This document shows positions 40,764-48,793 of a DNA stretch of 64,000 bases, in pieces (within the stretch, counting starts at the first letter, position 1; every line of letters starts with the position of its first letter). Under the pieces are notes generated by a model. That model did no database searches. It saw only the letters and a program-made list of their open reading frames with translations, and was not told the origin of the DNA. The translations under genes and the position numbers were made by a program. The stretch comes from Beduinella massiliensis (lineage in GTDB: Bacteria; Bacillota; Clostridia; Christensenellales; Aristaeellaceae), in contig NZ_LT963430.1 of the NCBI RefSeq assembly GCF_900199405.1, positions 2,759,605-2,823,604 on the forward strand. The letters are read 5' to 3'.

Positions 40764-41633
40764 TTACCGATAGCTGACGAAAGCGATATGCCGGCTGTCC
40801 GGCGCCCAGGAATTGACGTTCAGCGTTCCCTGACCGCCGAACAGCCGGGCCAGCGTCTGATGTCTCCCGCCCTCCGCGGGCATCATCCGAATCTCCACGT
40901 CCTTGTCCGCCGGATGATCGCCCGGCTGTACGTCGCCCTTGCGGTAAGCGATGTAGACGACCCACTTGCCGTCCGGCGAGACGTGCGGAAACCAGCTGTT
41001 CGCGTCCTCGTCGAACGTCATCTGCGTCTGGTTCGCTCCGTCAGCGTCCATTCGGTACACCTGCATGAGCCCCGTGCGCACGGAATTGAACCAAATTGCC
41101 TTACCGTCCGGCGCGTATTCCGGGCCGTCGTTCAGGCCCGGCGCATCCGTCAAACGTGTTTCCACGCCGCCGACGGCGGGGATGGTGTAGACGTCGTACT
41201 CTCCGCCGCGCTCCGCGCAGTACGCAAGCGTCTTTCCGTCCGGCGACCAGCCATGCAGATAGCTGGGCCCCATCGGCGTTATGAGCGCTGGCGAGCCGCC
41301 GCTCAGCGGCAGGATGTAGACACGCGAGCGCCCATCCTCCGCCGTATGATGGCTGACGGCGATCTTCGTCCCGTCCGGCGACAGCACATGGTCGTTGTTG
41401 CAGCGATCGACGAAACCAGACGCAAGGCGTTCATGCGTCCCCTTCGTCCGATCGAAGAGCCAAATGAAGCCCTCCGCGTTGTAGACAAGCCTTCCATCCC
41501 GCGTCCAATTCGGCGCCTCAATTCGCCCTTCTCTTTCACAAAGGACGGTCCGCTCCCCGGTTACGGTATCCAGCGTTTCAAGAATGGAAAGAACCTTTCT
41601 TTCCCCGGAAGTCTGCCTTTCCTGCTTGTCCAT
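40764..41633 (-). CDS. TolB-like/PD40 beta-propeller protein
   Basis: A 289-residue protein of WD40-like PD40 repeats. Repeats show the SPDG/APDG turn: HVLSPDGTKIAVSH, GWSPDGKTLAYCA, YAPDGKAIWFN, HVSPDGKWVVYIAY and SWAPDSRHIAFVSY. A complete six-bladed propeller is likely. No signal peptide, so not a TolB translocation component; related cytoplasmic proteins accompany sugar metabolism genes but the function is unknown. The ATG at 41633 follows CAGGAGGG. Located next to GH78 with its own promoter. Confidence 0.85.
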   Translation of the reverse strand: MDKQERQTSGERKVLSILETLDTVTGERTVLCEREGRIEAPNWTRDGRLVYNAEGFIWLFDRTKGTHERLASGFVDRCNNDHVLSPDGTKIAVSHHTAEDGRSRVYILPLSGGSPALITPMGPSYLHGWSPDGKTLAYCAERGGEYDVYTIPAVGGVETRLTDAPGLNDGPEYAPDGKAIWFNSVRTGLMQVYRMDADGANQTQMTFDEDANSWFPHVSPDGKWVVYIAYRKGDVQPGDHPADKDVEIRMMPAEGGRHQTLARLFGGQGTLNVNSWAPDSRHIAFVSYR

Positions 41634-41665
41634 GCAATCCCTCCTGAAGTTTGATCTATGGGCAC

Positions 41666-41694
41666 AGCATAGCACGCGCGGCTACCGCTGTCAA
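41666..41694 (-). promoter_or_regulatory. Sigma-A promoter of the PD40 gene
   Basis: On the minus strand TTGACA (41689-41694), 17-bp spacer, TATGCT (41666-41671). Confidence 0.75.
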
Positions 41695-41757
41695 CGAATC
41701 GGAAGCGCCCTATAAAGTATCTCGCTTCCCCAGCCCAGCCGAACGGGCTTTTTGCAA

Positions 41758-41785
41758 CAAAAAAAGTGACTTTCGTCACTTTTTA
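41758..41785. terminator. Terminator of the superoxide reductase gene
   Basis: A short GTGAC/GTCAC stem extended by A/T pairs, with T-runs on both strands; it lies about 35 bases past the stop codon at 41820. Confidence 0.8.
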
Positions 41786-41819
41786 CTGCTGATTTTTACG
41801 AAAACCCCTTGCAGCCCGA

Positions 41820-42209
41820 TCAGTCTATAGCCGTCCTCCACAAGCCGTGCAGGTTGCAGTATTCATAGGCGCAGACAGGGTGTTCCTTCTCGCTGAGGGC
41901 AAAACGCACGACAGGCTCCTCATCCAGAGAGAGGCGGCGCATGGTAAAACCTCTGTCCGTTTCCAGAAGAATGAACTCAATATGGTGTTCCGGCGTCATC
42001 GGGTGGATTGCCGAGCCCACCTGTACCTTCACCGCATCTGCTTCCCTTTCAACGACCGGCAGGTGCTTTTCTACCGCGCCGTCGTGCTCCAGCGCCGTCA
42101 CCTCTTTAAGCTTTTCACCACAGCAGCTGATTGGGTGTTCCGTCGTGTCCACGGATACGACCATATGCCCGCATTCTTCACACCGGTAAAACCGCAGCTT
42201 TTTCTCCAT
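41820..42209 (-). CDS. Desulfoferrodoxin-type superoxide reductase
   Basis: A 129-residue non-haem iron protein that reduces superoxide to peroxide in anaerobes. The N-terminal desulforedoxin part has Cys10, Cys13, Cys29 and Cys30 (FYRCEECGH, ISCCGE), a rubredoxin-like Fe site. The catalytic part has Glu47-Lys48-His49 (the EKH motif), His69 in IHPM, His75 in EHHIEFI, and Cys118/His121 in YCNLHGLW, the full Fe(His)4Cys ligand set. The start at 42209 follows AAGGAGG. Single gene. It supports an oxygen-sensitive host. Confidence 0.93.
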   Translation of the reverse strand: MEKKLRFYRCEECGHMVVSVDTTEHPISCCGEKLKEVTALEHDGAVEKHLPVVEREADAVKVQVGSAIHPMTPEHHIEFILLETDRGFTMRRLSLDEEPVVRFALSEKEHPVCAYEYCNLHGLWRTAID

Positions 42210-42297
42210 AAAAATTTCCTCCTTACGGTCCTTCATCTTTTATCTTAACACGCGCCCGATCATTTTATGTTGGCCCGCACCGAATAGCAAAAAAATC

Positions 42298-42331
42298 TTT
42301 ACAAGACGCGAAATCGATGTTATAATATAAT
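42298..42331 (+). promoter_or_regulatory. Promoter of tRNA-Leu
   Basis: TTTACA (42298-42303), 17-bp spacer, TATAAT (42321-42326). A second overlapping TATAAT occupies 42326-42331. Confidence 0.75.
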
Positions 42332-42350
42332 GCGTCTTCAAAAAAGACAT

Positions 42351-42437
42351 GCGGGAATGGCGGAATTGGCAGACGCGCTAGATTCAGGTTCTAGTGAGGG
42401 CAACTTCATGCAGGTTCAAGTCCTGTTTCCCGCACCA
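42351..42437 (+). tRNA. tRNA-Leu (anticodon CAG)
   Basis: A class II tRNA of 87 nt with encoded CCA. Acceptor GCGGGAA / TTTCCCGC, anticodon stem CTAGA / TCTAG with loop TTCAGGT, T-arm GGTTCAAGTCC. It is nearly identical to the tRNA-Leu at 44690-44777 in inverted orientation; the two differ only in the long variable arm. Confidence 0.95.
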
Positions 42438-42446
42438 AACAAACAT

Positions 42447-42500
42447 AATCCGAATTATTTGCAGCAAGTAATACTTGTTAGCGAATGGTTCGGATTTTTT
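42447..42500 (+). terminator. Terminator after tRNA-Leu
   Basis: A long stem (AATCCGAA / TTCGGATT, continued by further G-U and Watson-Crick pairs and an inner CAAGT/ACTTG hairpin) followed by TTTTTT. Confidence 0.85.
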
Positions 42501-42842
42501 AATGTGGAGTGTCTTTACGAGCCATTAAATCCTATACTTTTAGCTTTATTCCTCGCGTGACAACAATTATAAAAAATATGAAATAACGAAGGGGAAGCAA
42601 TTCGGAAAGGCATTCATCTACTTTTAGCCGAAGAAAAATGAAGAAAGCGGCGTATTCTCCTCAAATGAACTCGCCCTTCCCCAGACAGCATATGCCCGAA
42701 AGCAAATGCGGCGTAGATATATAGCCTGCACCATAGAGGCTTTCAAACAATGTCGGACAACATCATGAAAGAACGATATCATGCGAAGCTTATTTAGATA
42801 TATTTGCATACGGAAACTTCTTTCGTTATACATTACAAAATA
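42501..42842. other. AT-rich spacer with no recognisable gene
   Basis: About 340 bp of low-GC DNA unlike the rest of the window. Short frames exist (for example a 28-codon frame beginning MKKAAYSPQMNS near 42639), but none has a convincing ribosome site or family resemblance. It is probably decayed DNA. Confidence 0.5.
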
Positions 42843-42878
42843 TAAAAACCGGAATTATCTATTCCGATAACTCCGGTT
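42843..42878 (-). terminator. Terminator of the MccF-like gene
   Basis: AACCGGAGTTATC / GATAATTCCGGTT stem (one mismatch) with a 6-base loop, followed on the minus strand by TTTTATATTTT, 40 bases after the stop codon. Confidence 0.85.
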
Positions 42879-42917
42879 GCAGGGAAGCGTTGACAAAAAA
42901 GATACTTGATAAAAAAG

Positions 42918-43958
42918 CTAATACTCTATTGTTCCACTTTCCAAAACAGAAAAAGTTTTCTCATCACAGTTTATTTCGGCCATTGTCCCATATGGAAGCA
43001 TACAGATTGGAGATGAATGTCCGAAATTCAAGCCATATAGAACAGGAAGATTACTTAGCCCGTATTTATCACTTATTATCCTGACAATTTCCTTTTTTTC
43101 TTCTTGGAATAGGCTTTTTTGATTTGCTTTGCCCAAAATAACACCATTGATTTTTTGAAGAGCATTTATCTGCCCCAGCCAATCGAAAAATTTTGATAAA
43201 GCATCTTTGGTATAGAACCGGGGTATGCCTTCAAGAAACAAAATTTTATTCTCAAAGTCCTTTTGAGACAAGTCTAATATTGTTCCGCTTAATTCCATCA
43301 GCCCGGTATGGCCACCGAAAAGTCTGCCTTGTACAATACCATTTCCCTGTATAAGATCATAAGAAGGCGAAGAATTTTTATAATATTTCCTTATATATTG
43401 GGGATCCGTATAGTTTATAGGTTCATATGTCCATTCTTTTGCAGGAGGTATAGTACCAATAACTTTATGACTGAAGAGCACATCTATAAACCATTTTTTA
43501 CTGTAATCATGCCAGCCCTGTGCTTCAGCGATGGGATTTAACAAATTGTCGCCATAAAAAGTCGAAAGCCCATGCTTATAACAAAGGACATGTAAATTCA
43601 TAACATCAGAATACCCAACAAATATTTTGTTATTCTCTTCTATACATTTCGGGTCAATGTAGGGTATAACCTGTATGCTGTCATTCCCCCCCATATTTGC
43701 TATAACCGCATTTGCGTTTTGCCTTGTAAACGCCCACATAAAGTCTTCTGCCCGAGCCTGCGGATTTCTTGATAAATAATCAGTACCTTTAAGCGAATTC
43801 GGTGCAGCAATAACGTTAAGACCTATTTCTTGGAGCCTTTTTACACCAAGCTCATATTTCCATCTGACATCAGTATCCCCGGCCCAACCATTACACGGAC
43901 TTATAGTAATAATTGTATCGCCTTTATGTAATGTACGAGGTTTCATTAAGGACTTCAT
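42918..43958 (-). CDS. S66 peptidase, LD-carboxypeptidase/MccF family
   Basis: A 346-residue serine peptidase of family S66. The Ser-Glu-His triad is visible: Ser94 in ANMGGNDSIQVIPYID, Glu243 in LFLEGIPRF and His314 in LNFGHSSPI; IFVGYSDVMNLH is another hallmark. The family includes LD-carboxypeptidases of peptidoglycan recycling and MccF, which cleaves microcin C-like peptidyl-nucleotides. The GGNDS form and overall length resemble the MccF side. AAGGAGA precedes the ATG by 9 bases. Low GC content and AT-rich codons contrast with all neighbours, indicating acquired DNA. No biosynthetic or export genes lie beside it. Confidence 0.88.
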   Translation of the reverse strand: MKSLMKPRTLHKGDTIITISPCNGWAGDTDVRWKYELGVKRLQEIGLNVIAAPNSLKGTDYLSRNPQARAEDFMWAFTRQNANAVIANMGGNDSIQVIPYIDPKCIEENNKIFVGYSDVMNLHVLCYKHGLSTFYGDNLLNPIAEAQGWHDYSKKWFIDVLFSHKVIGTIPPAKEWTYEPINYTDPQYIRKYYKNSSPSYDLIQGNGIVQGRLFGGHTGLMELSGTILDLSQKDFENKILFLEGIPRFYTKDALSKFFDWLGQINALQKINGVILGKANQKSLFQEEKKEIVRIISDKYGLSNLPVLYGLNFGHSSPICMLPYGTMAEINCDEKTFSVLESGTIEY

Positions 43959-44205
43959 TGCATCTAATCTCCTTATACAAAAAATTCATAATAATAGTAG
44001 ACTTCCAAAACGCACTTTAGAAATCCCGAAAAACTCGCATGGATACTAAGGAAAAATGGCTGATACCTTTATTGCCACACTATCATGTGTTATAGCGACA
44101 AAATAGATGCCAGCGTGGGCAATAGGCTTGAACAATAAAAAAAACCTGCTGGGTGCGACTTGCTCACCGAAGATGTGTAAGGATGAGACAAAAAACTTGC
44201 TTTCC
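43959..44205. other. AT-rich spacer upstream of the MccF-like gene
   Basis: About 250 bp, low GC. It must hold the promoter of the peptidase gene (a TATTAT lies near 43998), but no convincing -35 is seen. A 64-codon frame on the minus strand (44240-44046) overlaps the pseudogene end and has no recognisable product. Confidence 0.4.
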
Positions 44206-44591
44206 CTAATTGTAGGAGAAACCTGAACTATCGCAATCATGTTCGTAGTCTAAAATACTCATAATTATATCCGAATAGTATCTGCCTTCAATAAATGCAC
44301 TTTTTCGCAAAATTCTATCTTTTTTCAGTCCGCTAAAAAGTGATGAAATCCTGCTGTACCGATGCAATGGCCATCTAAGTCTATACCCCAGGAATAATCC
44401 GCAACTTTGGTGCTGTTATACCAATTAACCCACGTGTCACGGTCCGGATATTCCGGTTCGGTTAGTGTTTCTCATCCGCACATGTGTACAAATTCATGAT
44501 GTCTTTCAAGCACCAGCCTATCATCGATATCTTTTTCTTGTATTTTCCTTAGAGCAATTCGTTTCCCTTGAATTGCCGGTACTGTTTCCAT
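44206..44591 (-). pseudogene. Decayed GNAT (RimL-type) acetyltransferase
   Basis: Reading leftward from the ATG at 44591, the first part gives METVPAIQGKRIALRKIQ, a RimJ/RimL-like N-terminus, then an in-frame TGA after EFVHMCG. The following LTEPEYPDRDTWVNWYN and YSWGIDLDGHCIGTAGFHH match GNAT strands. A frame change and loss of the central acetyl-CoA region then join directly to SGLKKDRILRKSAFIEG and YYSDIIMSILDYE, a typical GNAT C-terminus. The remnant is about 390 bp instead of about 540. It sits upstream of the MccF-like gene on the same strand and shares its low GC. Confidence 0.75.
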
Positions 44592-44642
44592 ACTATAATA
44601 TCACCCCACGTTATATGGTTTATTTTATCACACAGCTACAAA

Positions 44643-44685
44643 AAATAAAAGAAGTCAATCACTTTATAGCAATCGACTTCTTTCT
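44643..44685 (-). terminator. Terminator of the tRNA array
   Basis: On the minus strand AGAAGTCGATT pairs with AATTGACTTCT-like sequence (AAGAAGTC / GACTTCTT arms), followed by TTTATTTTTTG directly after tRNA-Leu. Confidence 0.75.
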
Positions 44686-44689
44686 ACAT

Positions 44690-44777
44690 TGGTGCGGGAA
44701 ACAGGACTTGAACCTGCATGAAGGAAATCTTCACTAGAACCTGAATCTAGCGCGTCTGCCAATTCCGCCATTCCCGC
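44690..44777 (-). tRNA. tRNA-Leu (anticodon CAG), second copy
   Basis: 88 nt including CCA; same acceptor, D-, anticodon and T-arms as the tRNA at 42351 but a different variable arm (GAAGATTTCCTTC instead of GAGGGCAACTTC). Last gene of the seven-tRNA array. Confidence 0.95.
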
Positions 44778-44781
44778 AAAT

Positions 44782-44866
<85 letters not shown>

Positions 44867-44875
44867 ATATTAAAT

Positions 44876-44951
44876 TGGAGCCGGTGAAGGGACTTGAACC
44901 CGCAACCTACTGATTACAAATCAGTTGCTCTGCCAATTGAGCTACACCGGC
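44876..44951 (-). tRNA. tRNA-Thr (anticodon TGT)
   Basis: 76 nt with encoded CCA. Acceptor GCCGGTG / CACCGGC, anticodon arm ACTGATTTGTAATCAGT. Confidence 0.95.
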
Positions 44952-44995
44952 ATTGCTTGCTCAACCGAGACGGTTGCGGCCCTTACAGAAAAAGG

Positions 44996-45072
44996 TGGCG
45001 ACGCGGAAGGGGCTCGAACCCTCGACCTCCAGCGTGACAGGCTGGCATTCTAACCAACTGAACTACCGCGCC
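44996..45072 (-). tRNA. tRNA-Asp (anticodon GTC)
   Basis: 77 nt with encoded CCA. Anticodon arm CCAGCCTGTCACGCTGG; acceptor GGCGCGG with CCGCGTC, including one G-U pair. Confidence 0.95.
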
Positions 45073-45078
45073 ACAATG

Positions 45079-45155
<77 letters not shown>

Positions 45156-45174
45156 ACATGGCACACCTATGAAA

Positions 45175-45249
45175 TGGTGACCCCGAGGGGACTCGAACCC
45201 CTGTTACCGCCGTGAAAGGGCGGTGTCTTAACCGCTTGACCACGGGGCC
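45175..45249 (-). tRNA. tRNA-Glu (anticodon TTC)
   Basis: 75 nt with encoded CCA. Anticodon arm CCGCCCTTTCACGGCGG; acceptor GGCCCCG / CGGGGTC. Confidence 0.95.
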
Positions 45250-45268
45250 ACGATGCCTCTTGAGTAAA

Positions 45269-45345
45269 TGGTCGGGGTGAAGGGATTCGAACCCCCGGCC
45301 CCATGCTCCCAAAGCACGTGCGCTACCAAACTGCGCTACACCCCG
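45269..45345 (-). tRNA. tRNA-Pro (anticodon TGG)
   Basis: 77 nt with encoded CCA. Anticodon arm GTGCTTTGGGAGCAT; acceptor CGGGGTG / CACCCCG. First gene of the array. Confidence 0.95.
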
Positions 45346-45373
45346 TCGAGCAATGTCTCAAGCAACGTAAATT

Positions 45374-45402
45374 ATTATACACGTTCAGAGCGTACTTGTC
45401 AA
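45374..45402 (-). promoter_or_regulatory. Sigma-A promoter of the tRNA array
   Basis: On the minus strand TTGACA (45397-45402), 17-bp spacer, TATAAT (45374-45379): a perfect consensus, fitting a stable-RNA operon. Confidence 0.9.
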
Positions 45403-45477
45403 TTACTTTTTGAAACTTTTTTGTCCTTTTTCGGCGGCAACACGGCAGCGTCCCCTCCTCCCGCCACCGCACCGCGA

Positions 45478-45915
45478 TCAGCAGCGCCCGTCCAGCAGCA
45501 AGCCCTGCAAGGCAAGCAGGTAGGACTTCCAGCCGAACCCGCAGATGACGCCCTTGCAGACGGGTGACAGGTACGAATGATGCCGAAATTCCTCCCGCGC
45601 GTGCACGTTGGAAAGGTGCACCTCGACGACGTCCAGTTTTGTCGCCGCAATCGCGTCGCGCAGTGCCACGCTCGTGTGGGTATACGCTCCGGCGTTGAGG
45701 ATAACGCCGTCTACACGCCCCATGTGCGCATGCAGGCAGTCCACCAGGTCTCCCTCGTGGTTAGACTGATAAAATTCTATCTGCGCATCCAGCGCCCGCG
45801 CCTCGCGCTCAAGGCGCGCGTTGATCGTCTCCAGGGATACGTCGCCGTAGATGCCAGGCTCCCGCACGCCCAGCAAATTCAGATTGGGACCATTCATCAC
45901 AAGAATACGCCGCAC
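45478..45915 (-). CDS. aroQ: 3-dehydroquinate dehydratase, type II
   Basis: A 145-residue shikimate-pathway enzyme converting 3-dehydroquinate to 3-dehydroshikimate. Motifs: MNGPNLNLLGVREPGIYG (with the catalytic Tyr), YQSNHEGDLVD, ILNAGAYTHTSVALRDAI, VEVHLSNVHAREEFRH (catalytic His) and GFGWKSYLLAL. The start is GTG at 45915, set by AAAGGAGG 7 bases upstream. Single gene between the ispH-rpsA terminator and the tRNA array. Confidence 0.95.
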   Translation of the reverse strand: MRRILVMNGPNLNLLGVREPGIYGDVSLETINARLEREARALDAQIEFYQSNHEGDLVDCLHAHMGRVDGVILNAGAYTHTSVALRDAIAATKLDVVEVHLSNVHAREEFRHHSYLSPVCKGVICGFGWKSYLLALQGLLLDGRC

Positions 45916-46015
45916 TACGATACCTCCTTTTATCTCAAACGGACGATTCCCGACGCCTTCTCCGAAGCCTGCTTGCGCACCTCGCGGTCGGGACCTATTT
46001 CTTCTTACCGGAACG

Positions 46016-46045
46016 AAAAAGGGGCTCTCCACATGGGAAAGCCCC
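46016..46045 (-). terminator. Terminator of the ispH-rpsA transcript
   Basis: On the minus strand GGGGCTTTCC / GGAGAGCCCC hairpin followed by TTTTT. Confidence 0.85.
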
Positions 46046-46058
46046 CAGGCTATGTTCC

Positions 46059-48059
46059 TTACTCCGCGTCGTCTTCCTGCGCGGCAACGGCCGCTTCGAT
46101 GTCGACGGGCTGCGCCTCTTCAAAGCCCAGATCCGTGCCCGGGATCTCGTCAGAGTAGTTGAACGCTTCCTCTTCCAACGCCTCGCGGATGGACAGGCTG
46201 ATGCGCTTCGCCTCGCTGTCCACGCTGAGCACCTTCACGCGCACGATCTGGCCCACCTGAACGGCGTCCTCGACCTTCGCGATGCGGGTAAGCGCGCACT
46301 GGGAGATGTGCACCAGGCCGTCCAGGCCCGGCTCCAGCTCGACGAAAGCGCCGAACGTGGTGATGCGCACGACCTTACCCTCGACGATGGAACCCACCGG
46401 ATACTTTTCACCGGCAACATCCCACGGACGCGGCTGCAGCTGCTTGTAGCCGAGCTGAATGCGCTCGCGCTCCGGATCGAGCGAAAGGAGAACCACATCG
46501 ATTTCCTGATTCGGCGTCACGACGTCGGAGGGATGCTTTACGCGGCCCCAGCTCAGGTCGGTGACGTGCACCAGGCCGTCCACGCCGCCGATGTCGACGA
46601 ACGCGCCAAAGTCGGTCAGGCGGCGGACGATGCCTTTAACGACGTCGCCCTCATGCAGCTTTTCCCAGACTTCCTTCTTCTTCGCGGCGGCTTCCTCCAC
46701 CAGGAAGGCCTTGCGGGAGGCGACGATGCGCTTCTTCTGCTTGTCTACTTCGATGATCTTGAGCTGCATGGGCTTGCCCACGAACTCTTCGATCTTTTCG
46801 ACGTAGCGCTGAGAAAGCTGCGAAGCGGGGATGAACGCACGAACGCCCATGACGTTTGCGATCAGGCCGCCCTTGACGGCCTCCTTGCCTACGCCCTCCA
46901 CATACTCGCCAGCGTCGTACTTTTCCATCAGTGCGTCCCAGTTCTTGCGGTTCACGATGTTGCGCTGAGAGAGCACCACATTGCCTTCGCCGTCGTTTAC
47001 TTTGACGACTTCGACCTCGATCTCATCGCCGATCTTGCACTCGTCGGGATTGATCATGTCGCTCTTCTTCATCAGCCCATCGGACTTATAGCCGATGTTG
47101 ACGCAAACCTCGTCGTCCGTGATCTGCACGATGGTGCCGGTAACTGTCTGGCCGGTGCGGATCTTGACCAGTGTCTTCTCGACATCAGCCATGAAATCGC
47201 TATCGGCCTGCTCGAGAACCTGATCCTTTTCCATGTCGTTCATGCGGGTTACAACCTCCTTAAGTGACCATTCCGGCGTGGATGCGCCGGCGGTTATCCC
47301 TATATGATCTCGCGGGTTAAAATAACCCGTCGGGATATCGTCCCTGCTCTCCACCAGCAGCGATCTTTTGCAGTGCGCGAGGCAGGTTTCAAACAGCTTC
47401 CGCGTGTTGGAGCTGTTCTTTCCGCCTACCACGAGCATGACGTCGACCTGCCTGGAGAGGGCGGCGGCTTCCTGCTGGCGCAGCGCCGTCGCGCGGCAGA
47501 TGGTGTCTTCCACGGTAAGTTCCTGAACGCGGCCTTTGAGCGAGCGCGAAACCTCCGCAAAGCGGTCGGAGCGAATCGTCGTCTGCGCGACGACCAGTGC
47601 GCGCGCAAGGAGAGGAACCTTCTTTGCATCCTCAGCGCGCTCCACGATGTATACGTCCCCGTGCGCCCAGCCTGCGATGCCCACGACCTCCGGGTGATCC
47701 TCCTCGCCCACGATGACGACGGGATCGCCGGTTTGGCTGTAGCGTTCGACCAGCTCGTGCACACGCGCCACATGCGGGCAGGTTGCGTCCACCATGTTCA
47801 GCCCGCGCCTACGGCACTCGGCGTAGACCTCGGGCCTAACACCGTGCGAACGGATGATGACCGTGCCGCGCTCGATCTCATCCAGCGATTCGATCGGGCG
47901 AACCCCCATCTCAGCCAGGCGGCGAACCGCCTGCGGGTTGTGGATCAGCGGCCCCAGCGTATAGCAGGGCTTTCCCTCCTGCGCCAGCGCGAAGGCGGCC
48001 TCGACCGCTCGCTTCACGCCGAAACAGAAGCCGGCGTGCTTACCAATCGTCAGCTGCAT
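46059..48059 (-). CDS. ispH-rpsA: Fused IspH (HMBPP reductase) and ribosomal protein S1
   Basis: A 666-residue fusion known from Clostridia. Residues 1-~280 are IspH, the last enzyme of the MEP isoprenoid pathway, with the 4Fe-4S cysteines Cys12 (AGFCFGVKRA), Cys94 (DATCPHV) and Cys188 (DTICRAT), and the GEEDHPEVVG and VAQTT substrate-site motifs. Residues ~295-640 are four S1 RNA-binding domains (for example VVKGIVRRLTDFGAFVDIGG and IVEGKVVRITTFGAFVELEP) corresponding to a short S1 protein for mRNA binding. An acidic tail ends the protein. No stop or restart separates the parts. It lies downstream of cmk and plsC. Confidence 0.95.
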   Translation of the reverse strand: MQLTIGKHAGFCFGVKRAVEAAFALAQEGKPCYTLGPLIHNPQAVRRLAEMGVRPIESLDEIERGTVIIRSHGVRPEVYAECRRRGLNMVDATCPHVARVHELVERYSQTGDPVVIVGEEDHPEVVGIAGWAHGDVYIVERAEDAKKVPLLARALVVAQTTIRSDRFAEVSRSLKGRVQELTVEDTICRATALRQQEAAALSRQVDVMLVVGGKNSSNTRKLFETCLAHCKRSLLVESRDDIPTGYFNPRDHIGITAGASTPEWSLKEVVTRMNDMEKDQVLEQADSDFMADVEKTLVKIRTGQTVTGTIVQITDDEVCVNIGYKSDGLMKKSDMINPDECKIGDEIEVEVVKVNDGEGNVVLSQRNIVNRKNWDALMEKYDAGEYVEGVGKEAVKGGLIANVMGVRAFIPASQLSQRYVEKIEEFVGKPMQLKIIEVDKQKKRIVASRKAFLVEEAAAKKKEVWEKLHEGDVVKGIVRRLTDFGAFVDIGGVDGLVHVTDLSWGRVKHPSDVVTPNQEIDVVLLSLDPERERIQLGYKQLQPRPWDVAGEKYPVGSIVEGKVVRITTFGAFVELEPGLDGLVHISQCALTRIAKVEDAVQVGQIVRVKVLSVDSEAKRISLSIREALEEEAFNYSDEIPGTDLGFEEAQPVDIEAAVAAQEDDAE

Positions 48060-48154
48060 AGTCCTCCCATCGCTCCGCCATCCTCCACTCAGAGCGAATA
48101 CCGTTAATTATTCGCGATTCCCCTTGTTTTTCCTGCAAAAAAAGCAATTTTCCC

Positions 48155-48793
48155 TTAAAAATTTTCGCTTTGCGCACGAAGCTGGGCAAAGGACGCCTCA
48201 AGGCGATGCGTAAACACATCGCAGGCATCCTTATCCACCCCATTTTGGCGCAGATCCGCGAGCTCCACGGCGGGGCCGACCATGATGCGCATGCGCCGAA
48301 AAGGCCGGTACTTCCCGGCAATGTACACCGGAATCACCGGAACGCCGCTGCGCAGCGCGAGAACCGACGCGCCGGACAGGAGCGGCAGCATTTCGCCCGT
48401 CCTGCTGCGCGTCCCTTCGGGAAAGATGCCGAGGGTCTCGCCTTCCTTCAGCACCTTCATCGCAGTCCGCATGGCACCCATGTCCATATTGCCGCGGTCC
48501 ACCGGGAACGCATGTACCTGCGTCCAGACCCATGCCATGAACTTGTTGTTGAACAGTTCCTTCTTGCCCATGAAGTGAATCTCGCGCCTCAGGTTGCACA
48601 TGGCCAGCGTCAGCGCATCGAGCATGCACACGTGGTTGGCCATGATGATGTAATTGCCGTCCCTTGGAATGTTCTCCCGCCCATAAAAGCGCATGAAGAA
48701 CACCAGCTTGGCGAGCACGACGTACAACGCCATTACGAAGCTGTACAGGAACGTGTGGCGCGGCTTCGCCATGGCCTGCGCATCCTTGCTCAT
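48155..48793 (-). CDS. plsC: 1-acyl-sn-glycerol-3-phosphate acyltransferase (PlsC-like)
   Basis: A 212-residue membrane-associated acyltransferase that makes phosphatidic acid. The catalytic HX4D is in ANHVCMLDALTLA and the phosphate-binding FPEGTRSRTGEM block is intact. One N-terminal membrane segment (VMALYVVLAKLVFFM). It overlaps cmk by 4 bp; the cmk-plsC-ispH/rpsA order is common in Clostridia. Confidence 0.93.
   Translation of the reverse strand: MSKDAQAMAKPRHTFLYSFVMALYVVLAKLVFFMRFYGRENIPRDGNYIIMANHVCMLDALTLAMCNLRREIHFMGKKELFNNKFMAWVWTQVHAFPVDRGNMDMGAMRTAMKVLKEGETLGIFPEGTRSRTGEMLPLLSGASVLALRSGVPVIPVYIAGKYRPFRRMRIMVGPAVELADLRQNGVDKDACDVFTHRLEASFAQLRAQSENF

Noticed and set aside
44046-44240. 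A 64-codon frame on the minus strand
   Set aside because: It overlaps the tail of the GNAT pseudogene, has no ribosome site and no recognisable features.
42351-44777. attL/attR of an integrated element
   Set aside because: The tRNA-Leu repeats are inverted, not direct, and no integrase or recombinase gene lies between them, so simple site-specific integration cannot be claimed.
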